A stretch of 64,000 nt of DNA from Streptomyces umbrinus (GTDB lineage Bacteria; Actinomycetota; Actinomycetes; Streptomycetales; Streptomycetaceae), in contig NZ_JAUSZI010000002.1 of assembly GCF_030817415.1 (NCBI RefSeq), positions 372,001 to 436,000 on the forward strand, read 5' to 3'. The position numbers and the translations under genes are program-made. Below the pieces are notes generated by a model. The model was not told where the DNA came from. It made no database searches and saw nothing but the letters and a program-made list of their open reading frames with translations. Below, piece after piece: positions 31,601-39,209 of this stretch. Position 1 is the first letter of the stretch. Each line of letters opens with the position of its first letter.

Positions 31601-32762
31601 CATCGACAAGGGAATGCGCCAGGCCGTCGAACAGCAGGCCCCCGGCATCCTCTACCAGAACAACTCGGCCGGCGGCATCATCACCGGCGGCGGCCCCTAC
31701 GGCTGGGTCGAACCGGAGAAGTACTTCGATCCGTCCACGTACGGCAGCAAGGACTTCGGCTTCCACACCGAGATCGGTATGCCGGTCGTCTCCACCGCGG
31801 CCAGCATCCGGAACATGACGGGCGACGAGCCCGAGTGGCCGATCCGCGGCGCGTGGTACTACCACGACTGGAGTGAGCGCGGGAACCAGGCACCGCACAC
31901 CTACAAGGCAGCCGTCGAAGCCCGCCTCGGGGAGACCGAGGACCTGGACGACTTCGCCCGCAAGGCCCAGTTCGTCAACTACGAGAACACGCGCGCCATG
32001 TTCGAGGCGTGGAACGCGAACCTGTGGGACAACGCCAGCGGGCTGATGCTGTGGATGTCCCACCCCGCGTGGCACAGCACGGTCTGGCAGACCTACGACT
32101 ACGACTTCGACGTCAACGGCACCTACTACGGGGCCCGGACGGCCTGCGAACCGCTGCACGTCCAGACCGACCCGAAGGGGCAGGTCCTGGCCGTCAACCA
32201 CACGCGCAAGGACCTCAAGAACGCCACCGTCTCGGCGCGGTTGTTCGACCTGTCGGGCCGACAGCTCGGCAAGACCAGGAGCACACGGCTGGACGTTGCG
32301 CCGGCCGCCACCGCGAAGGCGTTCACCAGCGCCTGGACCGACGACCTGCCCGACCTCCACCTGCTGCGTCTGACCCTGGAGAGCAGCGACGGCCGCGCGC
32401 TGTCCAACAACACCTACTGGCGCCATCGCACCGCGGCCGCCATGCGTGCGTTGACCAAGGCGCCGCAGACCAGGGTGTCCGGAACGGTGACGCGTCTGTC
32501 CCGGTCCGGGGCCCGTCACGAACTGACCGCCACCATCCGCAACCACGGTCGGTCCGTCGCCGCCATGGTCCGGCTGTCCCTGCTGAACGACAAGACCGGC
32601 CATCGCGTCCTGCCGACGCTCTACAGCGACAACTACCTGTGGCTGCTGCCCGGCGAGTCACAGACCGTCACCCTGTCCTGGCCCGCCCGGGCTCTGCCCT
32701 CGCACCGCCCGCTCCTGAAGGTGGAGGCGTACAACAGCCGCTCTGCGACAGCGCGCTCGTAG
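28683..32762 (+). CDS. Large secreted GH2 glycosidase with discoidin-type domains
   Basis: 1359 residues. Tat-type signal (LSRRSLVTTGSTLLAGFGLG). Domains: F5/8 type C (discoidin/CBM32) about 45-215; GH2 sugar-binding about 245-440 (AWWYKRDFELPRGL, WLEFDGINHKADIWLNGKQV); GH2 Ig-like about 455-565 (LWWPNGLGDPVLHDLTLVAS); an insertion of repeated discoidin units about 570-860; TIM barrel from about 865 (VLARGGNWGWDELLRRMPPE). The acid/base Glu is in VIWCGANEGNPP (about 967) and the nucleophile Glu in FHTEIGMPVV (about 1029). The C-terminus is an Ig-like domain. It resembles beta-mannosidase and exo-beta-glucosaminidase members of GH2; the substrate is not settled. Ribosome binding is weak (GATGGGA). 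A LacI-type box lies upstream at 28603-28614. Confidence 0.88.
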   Translation: MTDQSSSPRLSRRSLVTTGSTLLAGFGLGSLLPAPTAAAAGIDAPAAPFSPRELALYRPVTVSSTAYAPTPGSFVVDRLASPGVRGSGWRAAAGDPQWISIDLQAACDVTWIRLTFEGDASDPVFTPPITGNPASGTTGKEIQSSYSVEYVVETSTDRESWTSVYRTTAGTGGVVNIQLPRPVIARWVRMTSRKRSNPNPLGLNGFEVYGSPKGHRPSATGWTDWGKHSGPAPKLVVADDGTVPVESGWRLTLDDWADADGKELSKTTVDTSGWLPATVPGTVLASLVDQGKLPDPVAGLNNLHVPEALSRHAWWYKRDFELPRGLRTGAGRRIWLEFDGINHKADIWLNGKQVGDLTFPFARSSHDVTKLLSTGDANALAVKITPMPVPGSPGDKGPAGEAWVDAGANQMNLNSPTYLASSGWDWMPAVRDRAAGIWNHVRLRSTGHVVIGDPRVDTLLPKLPDVSVAELTIVVPVRNADTADHKATVSAAFDGVRVSKVVTVPAGESIDVTFTPDAFGQLRLRNPKLWWPNGLGDPVLHDLTLVASDDGAESDRRTTRFGIRQFGYEYEVPLPFTASEDAYTQSVTFDRQQARYVRIKCLTRASVWGNSLWTLAVSDSARPSVDLALHASADASSKDGDDHGPANATDGDPATRWSSSYEDDQWIRVDLGSSQSFDRVDLTWEQAYAKTYVVQVSSNDADWTDVASVDNSAVPLPFNNGNASLQVEGFAARTARYVRIACGVRNTSWGNSLWSLGVIDSAKPGTDLALRQKATASTEESDHPAAHATDGDTGTRWSSQYEDQQWIQVDLGAAKRFDRVAIVWEPAYPKTYVIQVSDDGDTWTDVKSVSNTPDPLKISVNGVRVLARGGNWGWDELLRRMPPERMDAAVRMHRDMNFTMIRNWVGTCDREEFFAACDEHGILVWNDFPNAWAMDPPDHDAFNSIARDTVLRYRIHPSVVIWCGANEGNPPAAIDKGMRQAVEQQAPGILYQNNSAGGIITGGGPYGWVEPEKYFDPSTYGSKDFGFHTEIGMPVVSTAASIRNMTGDEPEWPIRGAWYYHDWSERGNQAPHTYKAAVEARLGETEDLDDFARKAQFVNYENTRAMFEAWNANLWDNASGLMLWMSHPAWHSTVWQTYDYDFDVNGTYYGARTACEPLHVQTDPKGQVLAVNHTRKDLKNATVSARLFDLSGRQLGKTRSTRLDVAPAATAKAFTSAWTDDLPDLHLLRLTLESSDGRALSNNTYWRHRTAAAMRALTKAPQTRVSGTVTRLSRSGARHELTATIRNHGRSVAAMVRLSLLNDKTGHRVLPTLYSDNYLWLLPGESQTVTLSWPARALPSHRPLLKVEAYNSRSATARS

Positions 32763-32789
32763 GTTCCTGTCCGACGCACCCCGGCCAGG

Positions 32790-33173
32790 TCAGAGGGGCT
32801 TGAGCCGGGTGTGCAGGAGGCAGAACTCGTTGCCTTCCGGGTCGGCCAGGGTGTGCCAGTTCTCGGCGCCGGTCTGGCCGACGTCGGCGGGCCTGGCGCC
32901 GAGAGCGAGCAGCCGCTCCAACTCGGCGTCCTGGTCGCGGTCGGTGGCGTTGACGTCGATGTGCAGTGGGAGCTTCCCTCTCCGCGGGTCGCTGCTGGGG
33001 CTCAGGACGAGGGTGGGCTGCGGGCCGCCGAAGCCGACATCGGGCGGCCCGATCTCGATGCTTCCGTCGTCCTCCCGGTCGAGTTCGACGTAACCGAGGA
33101 CCTCGCACCAGAACGCGGCGAGCCGGTCGGGGTCTGCGCAGTCGAGAACCAGTTCACTGATGCGGCATGCCAT
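32790..33173 (-). CDS. VOC superfamily protein
   Basis: 127 residues. Glyoxalase-like with Trp-rich start: ISELVLDCADPDRLAAFWCE, VLGYVELDREDDGSIEIGPP, PLHIDVNATDRDQDAELERL, and NWHTLADPEGNEFCLLHTR. Such proteins are abundant in Streptomyces, mostly of unknown substrate. The ATG at 33173 is the only good start. It converges with the GH2 gene. Confidence 0.78.
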   Translation of the reverse strand: MACRISELVLDCADPDRLAAFWCEVLGYVELDREDDGSIEIGPPDVGFGGPQPTLVLSPSSDPRRGKLPLHIDVNATDRDQDAELERLLALGARPADVGQTGAENWHTLADPEGNEFCLLHTRLKPL

Positions 33174-33257
33174 GCCGGGGAGTGTACATAGACGTCCGAG
33201 AGTCGGTCGTCGGCCGCGGCACGGGCAATCACGAGATCGCGGCAGGGACGTACGTAC

Positions 33258-33839
33258 TCAGTCGCGTGCCGGGGAAGCGAGCGCCTCCGCGCGCTGTGCG
33301 AGTCGCTTGAGAGCCACCTCGCCCCAGGTCAGGTTGTCCCGTTCGAGGGACAGGCCCCGCAGACAGGTGAGATAGGGCCCGATGCGTTCGGCGGTGGTGA
33401 AGTACTCGTCCTCGGTACGTCCGGCCAACAGCCATTCCCGTACCCGCTCGTAGCGCGCGATCTTGGTCGTGGCCAGCTCCATGCGCTGGGCGACAGCGGT
33501 TCGTACGGCCTCCATGTCGCCGACATCCACGCACTGGACCTTGACCAGCAACTCGTCCCGGATCGCCGTCGGTTTGGCGGGCGGTTCGGCGGTGTAGGCC
33601 CGTACGGCGGCAAGGCCCTCCTCGGTGAGCGAAAACAGCCGCTTGTTCGGACGGCGCTCCTGCTGCACGACGCGGGCGGCGACGAGGCCCTCGCCTTCCA
33701 TACGCTCCAGCTCGCGGTAGATCTGCTGCGGTGTGGCCATCCAGAAGTTGGCGACCGACGCCTCGAACCCCTTGGCAAGGTCGTACCCCGACGCCTCACC
33801 CTCCAGAAGCGCCGCCATCACCGCATTGCGAAGAGCCAT
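33258..33839 (-). CDS. PadR-family regulator with Vir_act_alpha_C tail
   Basis: 193 residues. N-terminal winged helix: MALRNAVMAALLEGEASGYD, LAKGFEASVANFWMATPQQI, YRELERMEGEGLVAARVVQQ, RRPNKRLFSLTEEGLAAVRA. The C-terminal helical domain (about 95-190) is the longer PadR tail used in dimerisation. Transcribed alone on the minus strand; the target is unknown. A direct repeat lies upstream at about 33918-33946. Confidence 0.87.
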   Translation of the reverse strand: MALRNAVMAALLEGEASGYDLAKGFEASVANFWMATPQQIYRELERMEGEGLVAARVVQQERRPNKRLFSLTEEGLAAVRAYTAEPPAKPTAIRDELLVKVQCVDVGDMEAVRTAVAQRMELATTKIARYERVREWLLAGRTEDEYFTTAERIGPYLTCLRGLSLERDNLTWGEVALKRLAQRAEALASPARD

Positions 33840-33917
33840 GAATCCAACCTAACAGCCTGTTGATTACTCAATGCGACGACTATGAACGGGGCCTCGCGGG
33901 CGGCTTGCGGCACCTGC

Positions 33918-33946
33918 CCTTGCACTCGTCCCTGCACTCGTCCTTG
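33918..33946. repeat. Short 12-bp tandem repeat
   Basis: The unit CCTGCACTCGTC is present about 2.3 times (CCTTGCACTCGT then CCCTGCACTCGT then CCTTGC), between the PadR gene and the SGNH hydrolase gene. Possible slippage repeat, no function evident. Confidence 0.5.
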
Positions 33947-33960
33947 CCGGAAGGCGTTGT

Positions 33961-34758
33961 TCAGGAGGGGTCTTCGATGGCCTGGGCCACCGGAAGCAGG
34001 GTGGGCCGCTTGGCCTCCCGGCCGTCCCCGGACGAGCGGTCGCGCACGCGGCGGGCGAGCCAGGGTCCGAGGAAGGAGCCCGCCCAGCGCAGTTCGGTCC
34101 CGACGACCCGCAGCCTCGAATTCCTGGGCCCGTCGTCAGACAGAGGCCGGATCCAGCTGTCGTCGCTTCCCGGTACGGCGAGTGCCTCGGCGACCGCGGC
34201 GGCGATCAGGGCATGTCCGCGCGGGCTCGCGTGCAGCCGGTCGGGGCTCCACAGCCGGAGGTCGGTGACCACCGGGTGAGGCGCCGCGTCGGCCACCACG
34301 ACACCGTGGCGTCGGGCCGCCTCGCGAATGCGGCTGTTCAGAGCGGTGACCCGGGGGGCGATGGGTCTGGCGGCCGGGACGATCCGCGCGAAGTCGGGGA
34401 AGGTCAGCGTCGCGACGCGGGCACCGCTCCCGGTGAGCGCGGCGAACATCGCCTCCAGGTGCTCGGCCACCTCGTCCGCGTCGAAGCGGGGACGCAGCAC
34501 GTCGTTGACACCGGCGACGACCGTCGCCAGATCCGGGCGCAGTGCCAGTGCGGGCTCCAGCTGCTGCGAGCGCACCTCACCCGCGAGGCGCCCACGGACG
34601 GCGAGGTTGGCGTACAGGAGGCCGGGGTCGGTCCGCGCGATCTGCTCGGCGAGCCGGTCCGCCCACCCTCTCGGGTTCCCGGTGCCGTCGTCGTCACCGA
34701 GGCCCTCGGTCTGACTGTCCCCCAGGGCGACGTACCGCGCGTAGCCGCTTCTCGCCAT
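33961..34758 (-). CDS. SGNH/GDSL-family hydrolase
   Basis: 265 residues. Block I GDSQTEGLGDD (Ser about 14), Gly block LAVRGRLAGE, Asn in VVAGVNDVLRP, and Asp/His in LWSPDRLHASPRGH. No signal peptide, so an intracellular esterase or lipase-like enzyme. The last 60 residues are basic and Pro/Arg-rich. The upstream region has MarR-like palindromes (34815-34849). Confidence 0.85.
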   Translation of the reverse strand: MARSGYARYVALGDSQTEGLGDDDGTGNPRGWADRLAEQIARTDPGLLYANLAVRGRLAGEVRSQQLEPALALRPDLATVVAGVNDVLRPRFDADEVAEHLEAMFAALTGSGARVATLTFPDFARIVPAARPIAPRVTALNSRIREAARRHGVVVADAAPHPVVTDLRLWSPDRLHASPRGHALIAAAVAEALAVPGSDDSWIRPLSDDGPRNSRLRVVGTELRWAGSFLGPWLARRVRDRSSGDGREAKRPTLLPVAQAIEDPS

Positions 34759-34814
34759 GGTCGCCCGCCTTCTCCCAGCCCAGGCCTCCCGCTACCGACG
34801 GAGCGAGAGCGGAT

Positions 34815-34849
34815 GACTAATTAGTCGGCTATTAAGATAGTTGACTATC
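34815..34849. promoter_or_regulatory. Two palindromes of MarR-operator type
   Basis: GACTAATTAGTC (34815-34826) is a perfect 12-bp palindrome. GATAGT-TG-ACTATC (34836-34849) is a perfect 6+2+6 palindrome. Such TAGTTGACTA-like sites are typical of MarR-family regulators, but no marR gene is adjacent. Confidence 0.5.
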
Positions 34850-34862
34850 CCAGGAAGTGCAC

Positions 34863-34907
34863 ATGCCCGTACGGGCCAAGGCTCCGGATGCGAGCCGGAA
34901 CTCTTGA
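34863..34907 (+). pseudogene. 14-codon gene start left behind after the palindromes
   Basis: Downstream of the palindromes, CAGGAAG is followed by an ATG at 34863 reading MPVRAKAPDASRNS and a stop at 34905-34907. The layout (operator, ribosome-binding site, ATG) looks like the beginning of a MarR-controlled gene whose body has been lost. It could also be a chance mini-ORF. Confidence 0.3.
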
Positions 34908-34946
34908 CGCCAACCTCATGACTGCGTAGACATGACTGCGCAGTCA
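34904..34946 (+). promoter_or_regulatory. Promoter and palindromic operator of the lacI-like gene
   Basis: TTGACG (34904-34909), 17 bases, TAGACA (34927-34932), followed by the perfect 14-bp palindrome TGACTGCGCAGTCA (34933-34946). A half copy TGACTGCG also occurs at 34919-34926. The palindrome covers the expected start of transcription, as for an autorepressor. Confidence 0.6.
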
Positions 34947-35003
34947 GAAGATCGGGGGTCTGGCATCCTTGGGATCCGGTTCGTCGGCCGTCGGGGAGGC
35001 TCC

Positions 35004-36080
35004 ATGACGCGAGGTACAGGGCGGGGCGGGGGCTCCACCGCGCCGCGCAGTGTGGATGTGGCCCGGCTGGCCGGGGTGTCGCAGAAGACGGTGTCGCGGG
35101 TCTTCAACGACGAGCAGTACGTGTCCGACGACGTGCGCCGACGCGTCCTGGCCGCCGCCGAGGAACTCGGGTACCGGCTCAACAACGCGGCCAGGGCACT
35201 CGCTTCGGGGCGGACCCGGTCCATCGGTGTGGTGACGCTGGGCACCGCCCTGTACGGGCCGGCCACGCTGCTCATGGGCGTCGAGCGGGTCGTCCGCAAC
35301 ACGGGATACGCGCTCCGCGTGGTCAACACGATGGAAGGCGACCCTGCGGGCATCGCCGGTGCGGTGGATTCGCTCCTCGACCAGGGCGTGGACGGAATCG
35401 TCATCTCGGAGCCGATCGACGAGGAGGGCGACGGAGGGGACATCTCCGCCCGGCTCGACGTGCCGGTGCTGGTCATCGGCGCACCCTCGCCCTTCACCGC
35501 CTCCACGGTGCTGGCCGCGGGCGGCGGCGCCGACCGGATGGCCCGGGCAGCCACCGAACACCTGCTGGACCTGGGCCACATGACCGTGCATCACCTGGCC
35601 GGACCGCAGCGGTGGTACGCCGCCCGGGACCGCCTCGCCGGATGGCGTGCCGCGCTCACCGAGCAGGGCAGGGACGTCCCGCCGGTCGTCCAGGGCGACT
35701 GGTCGGCCGCGTCGGGGTACGCGGCGGGCCGCGAGCTGGCCTCCCACCCGGAGGTGACCGCGGTCTTCGCCGCGAACGACGACATGGCCATCGGTCTGAT
35801 TCGCGCGCTGACCGAGGCCGGCCGACGCGTGCCGGAGGACGTCAGCGTGGTCGGCTTCGACGACATCCCCGTCGCCGGCTATGTGACTCCCCCGCTGACC
35901 ACAGTGCGTCAGCCCTTCGACGCCGTGGCGCAGGAGGGCCTCAAGCGTCTCGTGCACTCCATCGAGAATCCGCAGGCGGACCCACTGCCCGCGAGCGACC
36001 CACCGGTCGACCTCATCGTCCGCGCCTCGACCGCGCCTGCGCCGGCCACGGAAGACCCCGGGGCGCGGCCGACGCGGTAA
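35004..36080 (+). CDS. LacI-family transcriptional regulator
   Basis: 358 residues. Helix-turn-helix SVDVARLAGVSQKTVSRVFN, hinge LNNAARALASGRTRSIGVVT, periplasmic-binding-protein-like core (VRNTGYALRVVNTMEGDPAG, AVFAANDDMAIGLIRALTEA, VSVVGFDDIPVAGYVTPPLT). I chose the ATG at 35004 because GGGGAGG lies 5 bases upstream; earlier in-frame starts overlap the operator palindrome. It precedes the GH93-like gene on the same strand and probably regulates the arabinan locus or itself. Confidence 0.9.
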   Translation: MTRGTGRGGGSTAPRSVDVARLAGVSQKTVSRVFNDEQYVSDDVRRRVLAAAEELGYRLNNAARALASGRTRSIGVVTLGTALYGPATLLMGVERVVRNTGYALRVVNTMEGDPAGIAGAVDSLLDQGVDGIVISEPIDEEGDGGDISARLDVPVLVIGAPSPFTASTVLAAGGGADRMARAATEHLLDLGHMTVHHLAGPQRWYAARDRLAGWRAALTEQGRDVPPVVQGDWSAASGYAAGRELASHPEVTAVFAANDDMAIGLIRALTEAGRRVPEDVSVVGFDDIPVAGYVTPPLTTVRQPFDAVAQEGLKRLVHSIENPQADPLPASDPPVDLIVRASTAPAPATEDPGARPTR

Positions 36081-36110
36081 CTCCCCGCTCCCCAAGGGGG
36101 TTCACCCACT

Positions 36111-36136
36111 GTCCGTTGACACCTCGGCCAACGGAC
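36111..36136. other. Hairpin after the lacI-like gene
   Basis: GTCCGTTG, a 10-base loop, CAACGGAC: an 8-bp perfect stem 30 bases past the stop. It may be a weak terminator or a regulator half-site pair. Nothing else is recognisable in 36137-36340. Confidence 0.35.
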
Positions 36137-36350
36137 GGGCTTGGCGGCCGAAGAGGGTCCCCGCCTCCATCCGGACCTTGTCGTCCCCGGACTCGAACTC
36201 GCCCGGGCCCTGGCCGTCTGGACGGCACCGGCCACAGCGTGTGCCTCCCCGCGGCACAGCCTTGACCTCGGCGCCCGGCACATCCGCGTGTTCGTCTCCT
36301 GAACCACCCCCCCTACTGGCACGACCGTGACCGTCCCCCAAGGAGGAGCT

Positions 36351-38156
36351 GTGCAAAGAAGCAGAGCAGGGAAAGCGCTCGGAACCTTCGTCGTGGCATC
36401 CGCGATGCTGGCGATACCCATGGGCACCGCGCAGGCGTACAACCCGACGGGCGGGATCCTCTACCAGCTCGGAAACGAGCCGTGCCTCAAGGGGCGGGGC
36501 AACTGCGCGGTCTACCCGAAGTCGGCGCAGCTGCCGGGCGGGCACCTGGTCGCGTCGTTCGAGAAGTCCACTGTGGTGCCGGAGACGGGCAGCGCCGACA
36601 AGCAGACCCTCCCCGTGTACAAGAGCGACGACCACGGAACGAGCTGGCAGCCGCTGTCGGAGGTCAAGGCTCCCGCGTACCTCTCCAACGACCCCAAGTA
36701 TGCGAAATACACGAGCAACTGGACGAACCCGTACCTCTACACGCTCCCCCAGGACGTCGGGAACCTGAAGCAGGGCACGCTGCTCCTCGCGAGTGTCGTG
36801 TCGGGGGACGATTACTACTACAAGGAGCACAAGGCGGCCGACCCGAATTGGACCCCGTCCAACGACGGGGACCGCAAGAACATGGCAATCGCCCTCTACT
36901 CCAGCAGTGACGACGGCAAGACGTGGAAGGTTCTCAACGTCATCGCGACCGGCGGCTGGCAGGGCGGCAGTGCGGGCGCGGTCGGCCAGAACATCGCGAG
37001 CGCGAACGCGCACAAGCAGGTGGATCCCCTCTGGGAGCCGTACCTGATGGTCTACAAGGGCAAGCTCGTCTGCTACTACTCCGACGAGAACGACTACATC
37101 GGCTTCGACCCGGCCACCGGCGTCCCGACACCGGACCCCGCGAACGACACCGCCCCGGATTCGCACGGCCAGATCCTCGTGCACAAGACCTGGGACGGCC
37201 GCAGCACGCAGTGGAGCGCCCCCGTCGTCGACCTCGCGGGACCGACCCAGGACATGGGCGGCGGCAAGACGGAAATCGGAGGCGGGCGGCCCGGCATGAC
37301 GAACGTCGTCCGGACGACGGACGGCAAGTGGATGCTCCCGTTCGAGTACTGGGGTGGCGGAGCCAACACCAGGTACGTGACCGCTGATAGCCCGCTGGAG
37401 TTCTACCGGGGTTCCGCCACCGGCGCGGACGTCGCCTCTCTGCCGGTCGCCGCCGGCTCCCGTCCTCTCGCGAGAGGCGGCAGTCCGGTCGTCGTCAGGC
37501 TTCCTGGTGGGCGCCTGGTCTACAACGCCGCGGGCAGCGGCAACGTCTGGGTCAACGAGAGCGGCCGCAGCGACGGCACGTGGAAGGAGTACCAGACGAC
37601 GTCGCCTGCGGGTTACAGCCGCAACCTGCAGTACGTCGAGGGCACAGGCCGCATCTCGATCCTCAACAATCAGGGCACCTCGACGCTCGCGTTCGCCGAG
37701 GTCGACCTGGGCCAATCGGTCGGCGCCTACTACCAGTTGGTGAACCGCAGGACCGACCAGGTGATCGGCACCGGGAACAGGACCAACGACGCGAACATCG
37801 GCAACGGGGATGTTCCCGACGTCGCGCTGGAGGAGCCCGGCTCGGCGGCGAACCCGGACACCCAGTACTGGCACCTGGTGACCGAGCCCCAAGGCGGCGT
37901 CACGCTGCTCAACAAGTCGGGCGGTCGCGCGGCGGCGATCTGGACCGGCAACGCGACTGTCGGCCAACGGATCGGCCAGTGGGTCGACAACAGCCCCACC
38001 GGCAGTTGGAACCTCGTCAGGACCGAGGACGGGTTCTACAGACTGCAGTCGGCCAAGAACCAGAACCTGTACCTGACGGGTGCGTCGGACGGAGCGGCGC
38101 TCACCTTGCAGAACGCGGTCGCGGACGGCTCGCAGGAGTGGGAACTCGTCCAGTAG
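36351..38156 (+). CDS. Secreted sialidase-fold glycosidase, GH93-like exo-arabinanase, with ricin-type C-terminal domain
   Basis: 601 residues. Signal peptide GTFVVASAMLAIPMGTAQA. The next 390 or so residues have a propeller pattern with BNR/Asp-box-like units (VYKSDDHGTSWQPLSEV, LYSSSDDGKTWKVLNVIA) and segments seen in GH93 exo-alpha-1,5-arabinanases (YPKSAQLPGGHLVASFEKST, WEPYLMVYKGKLVCYYSDEN, GRPGMTNVVRTTDGKWMLPF). The last 140 residues are a ricin-B/CBM13-like domain (YYQLVNRRTDQVIGTGNRT, GSWNLVRTEDGFYRLQSAKN, SQEWELVQ). GTG at 36351 with AAGGAGGA just upstream. The neighbours (GH43, six-hairpin glycosidase, LacI) support arabinan degradation; the family call is from memory of conserved segments. 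Confidence 0.7.
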   Translation: MQRSRAGKALGTFVVASAMLAIPMGTAQAYNPTGGILYQLGNEPCLKGRGNCAVYPKSAQLPGGHLVASFEKSTVVPETGSADKQTLPVYKSDDHGTSWQPLSEVKAPAYLSNDPKYAKYTSNWTNPYLYTLPQDVGNLKQGTLLLASVVSGDDYYYKEHKAADPNWTPSNDGDRKNMAIALYSSSDDGKTWKVLNVIATGGWQGGSAGAVGQNIASANAHKQVDPLWEPYLMVYKGKLVCYYSDENDYIGFDPATGVPTPDPANDTAPDSHGQILVHKTWDGRSTQWSAPVVDLAGPTQDMGGGKTEIGGGRPGMTNVVRTTDGKWMLPFEYWGGGANTRYVTADSPLEFYRGSATGADVASLPVAAGSRPLARGGSPVVVRLPGGRLVYNAAGSGNVWVNESGRSDGTWKEYQTTSPAGYSRNLQYVEGTGRISILNNQGTSTLAFAEVDLGQSVGAYYQLVNRRTDQVIGTGNRTNDANIGNGDVPDVALEEPGSAANPDTQYWHLVTEPQGGVTLLNKSGGRAAAIWTGNATVGQRIGQWVDNSPTGSWNLVRTEDGFYRLQSAKNQNLYLTGASDGAALTLQNAVADGSQEWELVQ

Positions 38157-38175
38157 GCGCGAGTGTCCTGCGGCC

Positions 38176-39198
38176 CTACTCCACCACGGTCGACTCCCGG
38201 ATCGTCAGGCTGCAGGGCATGCGGTGGACTCCCGAGGCGGCCCGGCCGCCCATGGCGGCGAACAGGTGCTGGGCGGCGGTGCGGCCCAGCACCTCCAGGT
38301 TCATGTCGATGGTCGTCAGCGGTGGCCTGGTCTCGGCGGACAGGACCTCCCAGTTGTCGTATCCGACGACCGCGATGTCGTCGGGAACGCGGCGGCCCCG
38401 TTCGCGGACCGCCTCGACGAACCCCGCGGCGATCTGGTCGCTTCCGCAGAACACGGCGTCGATCTCCGGGTCGGCGGTGAGTACGATCTCGGCCGCCTGC
38501 CGGCCCCATCGCCGCGACCAGGGGCCGAAGAGAACCTGGCCACCGGAGAGTGCGAGTCCCGCTTCTTCCAGGGTCTCGGCGGTGCCGGCCGCCCTGTCCT
38601 GGGCGGCCTGGTAGTGGGTGGGCCCGGTGATGTGGGCGATGCGCCGCCTGCCGACGGTCAGCAGGTGCTGGACGGCGATGCGGGCCCCGCCCACGTCGTC
38701 GGGCACGAACGAGACGTCCTGCGGATCGTCGGAGGGCGCGTAGGCATAGACGACGGGTACGGGCAGATCGAGGTTGATGGACGGCCGTGGATCCGTGCTC
38801 TCGCCGACCACGATGATCCCGTCGACTCGACGGGCCAGCAGGGTGCGAAGGTAGTGCCGTTCGCGGATGGCGTCTCCGCGGGCGTCACAGAGCAGGACCG
38901 CCATCTCCCCCGTGCCGAAGGCGTCCTCCGCGCCGAGCAGTACGGGGATGCCGAAACGTCCGACGCTGTCGCTGGTGAGCAGCCCCACGGTGCGGGTCTG
39001 GCCGGAGATCAGGCTCTGGGCGAGCGCGTTCGGCTGGTATCCCAGTTCCTCCGCCGCCCGGAGAACACGCTGCAAGGTCTCGGCGCGGACCTGGCTCCGG
39101 CCGTTGAGAGCCTTGGACGCGGTCGCGATCGACACGCCCGCGTGTGTGGCCACATCGGTGATCGTGGTTGCGCGTCGCCGCGTAGAACCCATCGTCAC
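38176..39198 (-). CDS. LacI-family transcriptional regulator of the arabinan locus
   Basis: 340 residues. Helix-turn-helix TTITDVATHAGVSIATASKA then LNGRSQVRAETLQRVLRAAE; hinge YQPNALAQSLISGQTRTVGL; effector core VVGYDNWEVLSAETRPPLTT. GTG at 39198 or ATG at 39192: AAAAGG precedes both. The start overlaps one copy of the box CGAAAACCTTTT, and the second copy sits at the divergent promoter of the six-hairpin gene, so it probably represses both itself and the enzymes. Confidence 0.9.
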   Translation of the reverse strand: MTMGSTRRRATTITDVATHAGVSIATASKALNGRSQVRAETLQRVLRAAEELGYQPNALAQSLISGQTRTVGLLTSDSVGRFGIPVLLGAEDAFGTGEMAVLLCDARGDAIRERHYLRTLLARRVDGIIVVGESTDPRPSINLDLPVPVVYAYAPSDDPQDVSFVPDDVGGARIAVQHLLTVGRRRIAHITGPTHYQAAQDRAAGTAETLEEAGLALSGGQVLFGPWSRRWGRQAAEIVLTADPEIDAVFCGSDQIAAGFVEAVRERGRRVPDDIAVVGYDNWEVLSAETRPPLTTIDMNLEVLGRTAAQHLFAAMGGRAASGVHRMPCSLTIRESTVVE

Positions 39199-39209
39199 GA
39201 AAACCTTTT
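39198..39209. promoter_or_regulatory. LacI-type box A (arabinan locus)
   Basis: CGAAAACCTTTT at the start codon of the LacI gene. GAAAA-CC-TTTTC is a perfect palindrome. An identical 12-mer is found at 39357-39368. Confidence 0.6.

Noticed and set aside
29538..32603. A 1021-codon open frame antisense to the GH2 gene
   Set aside because: Val/Gly/Arg-rich antisense shadow of a clear GH2 enzyme; no recognisable domain.
36137..36340. Minus-strand tail reading VRMEAGTLFGRQARPLAEV as a gene remnant
   Set aside because: Only a short stretch looks coding and I could not tie it to a family.
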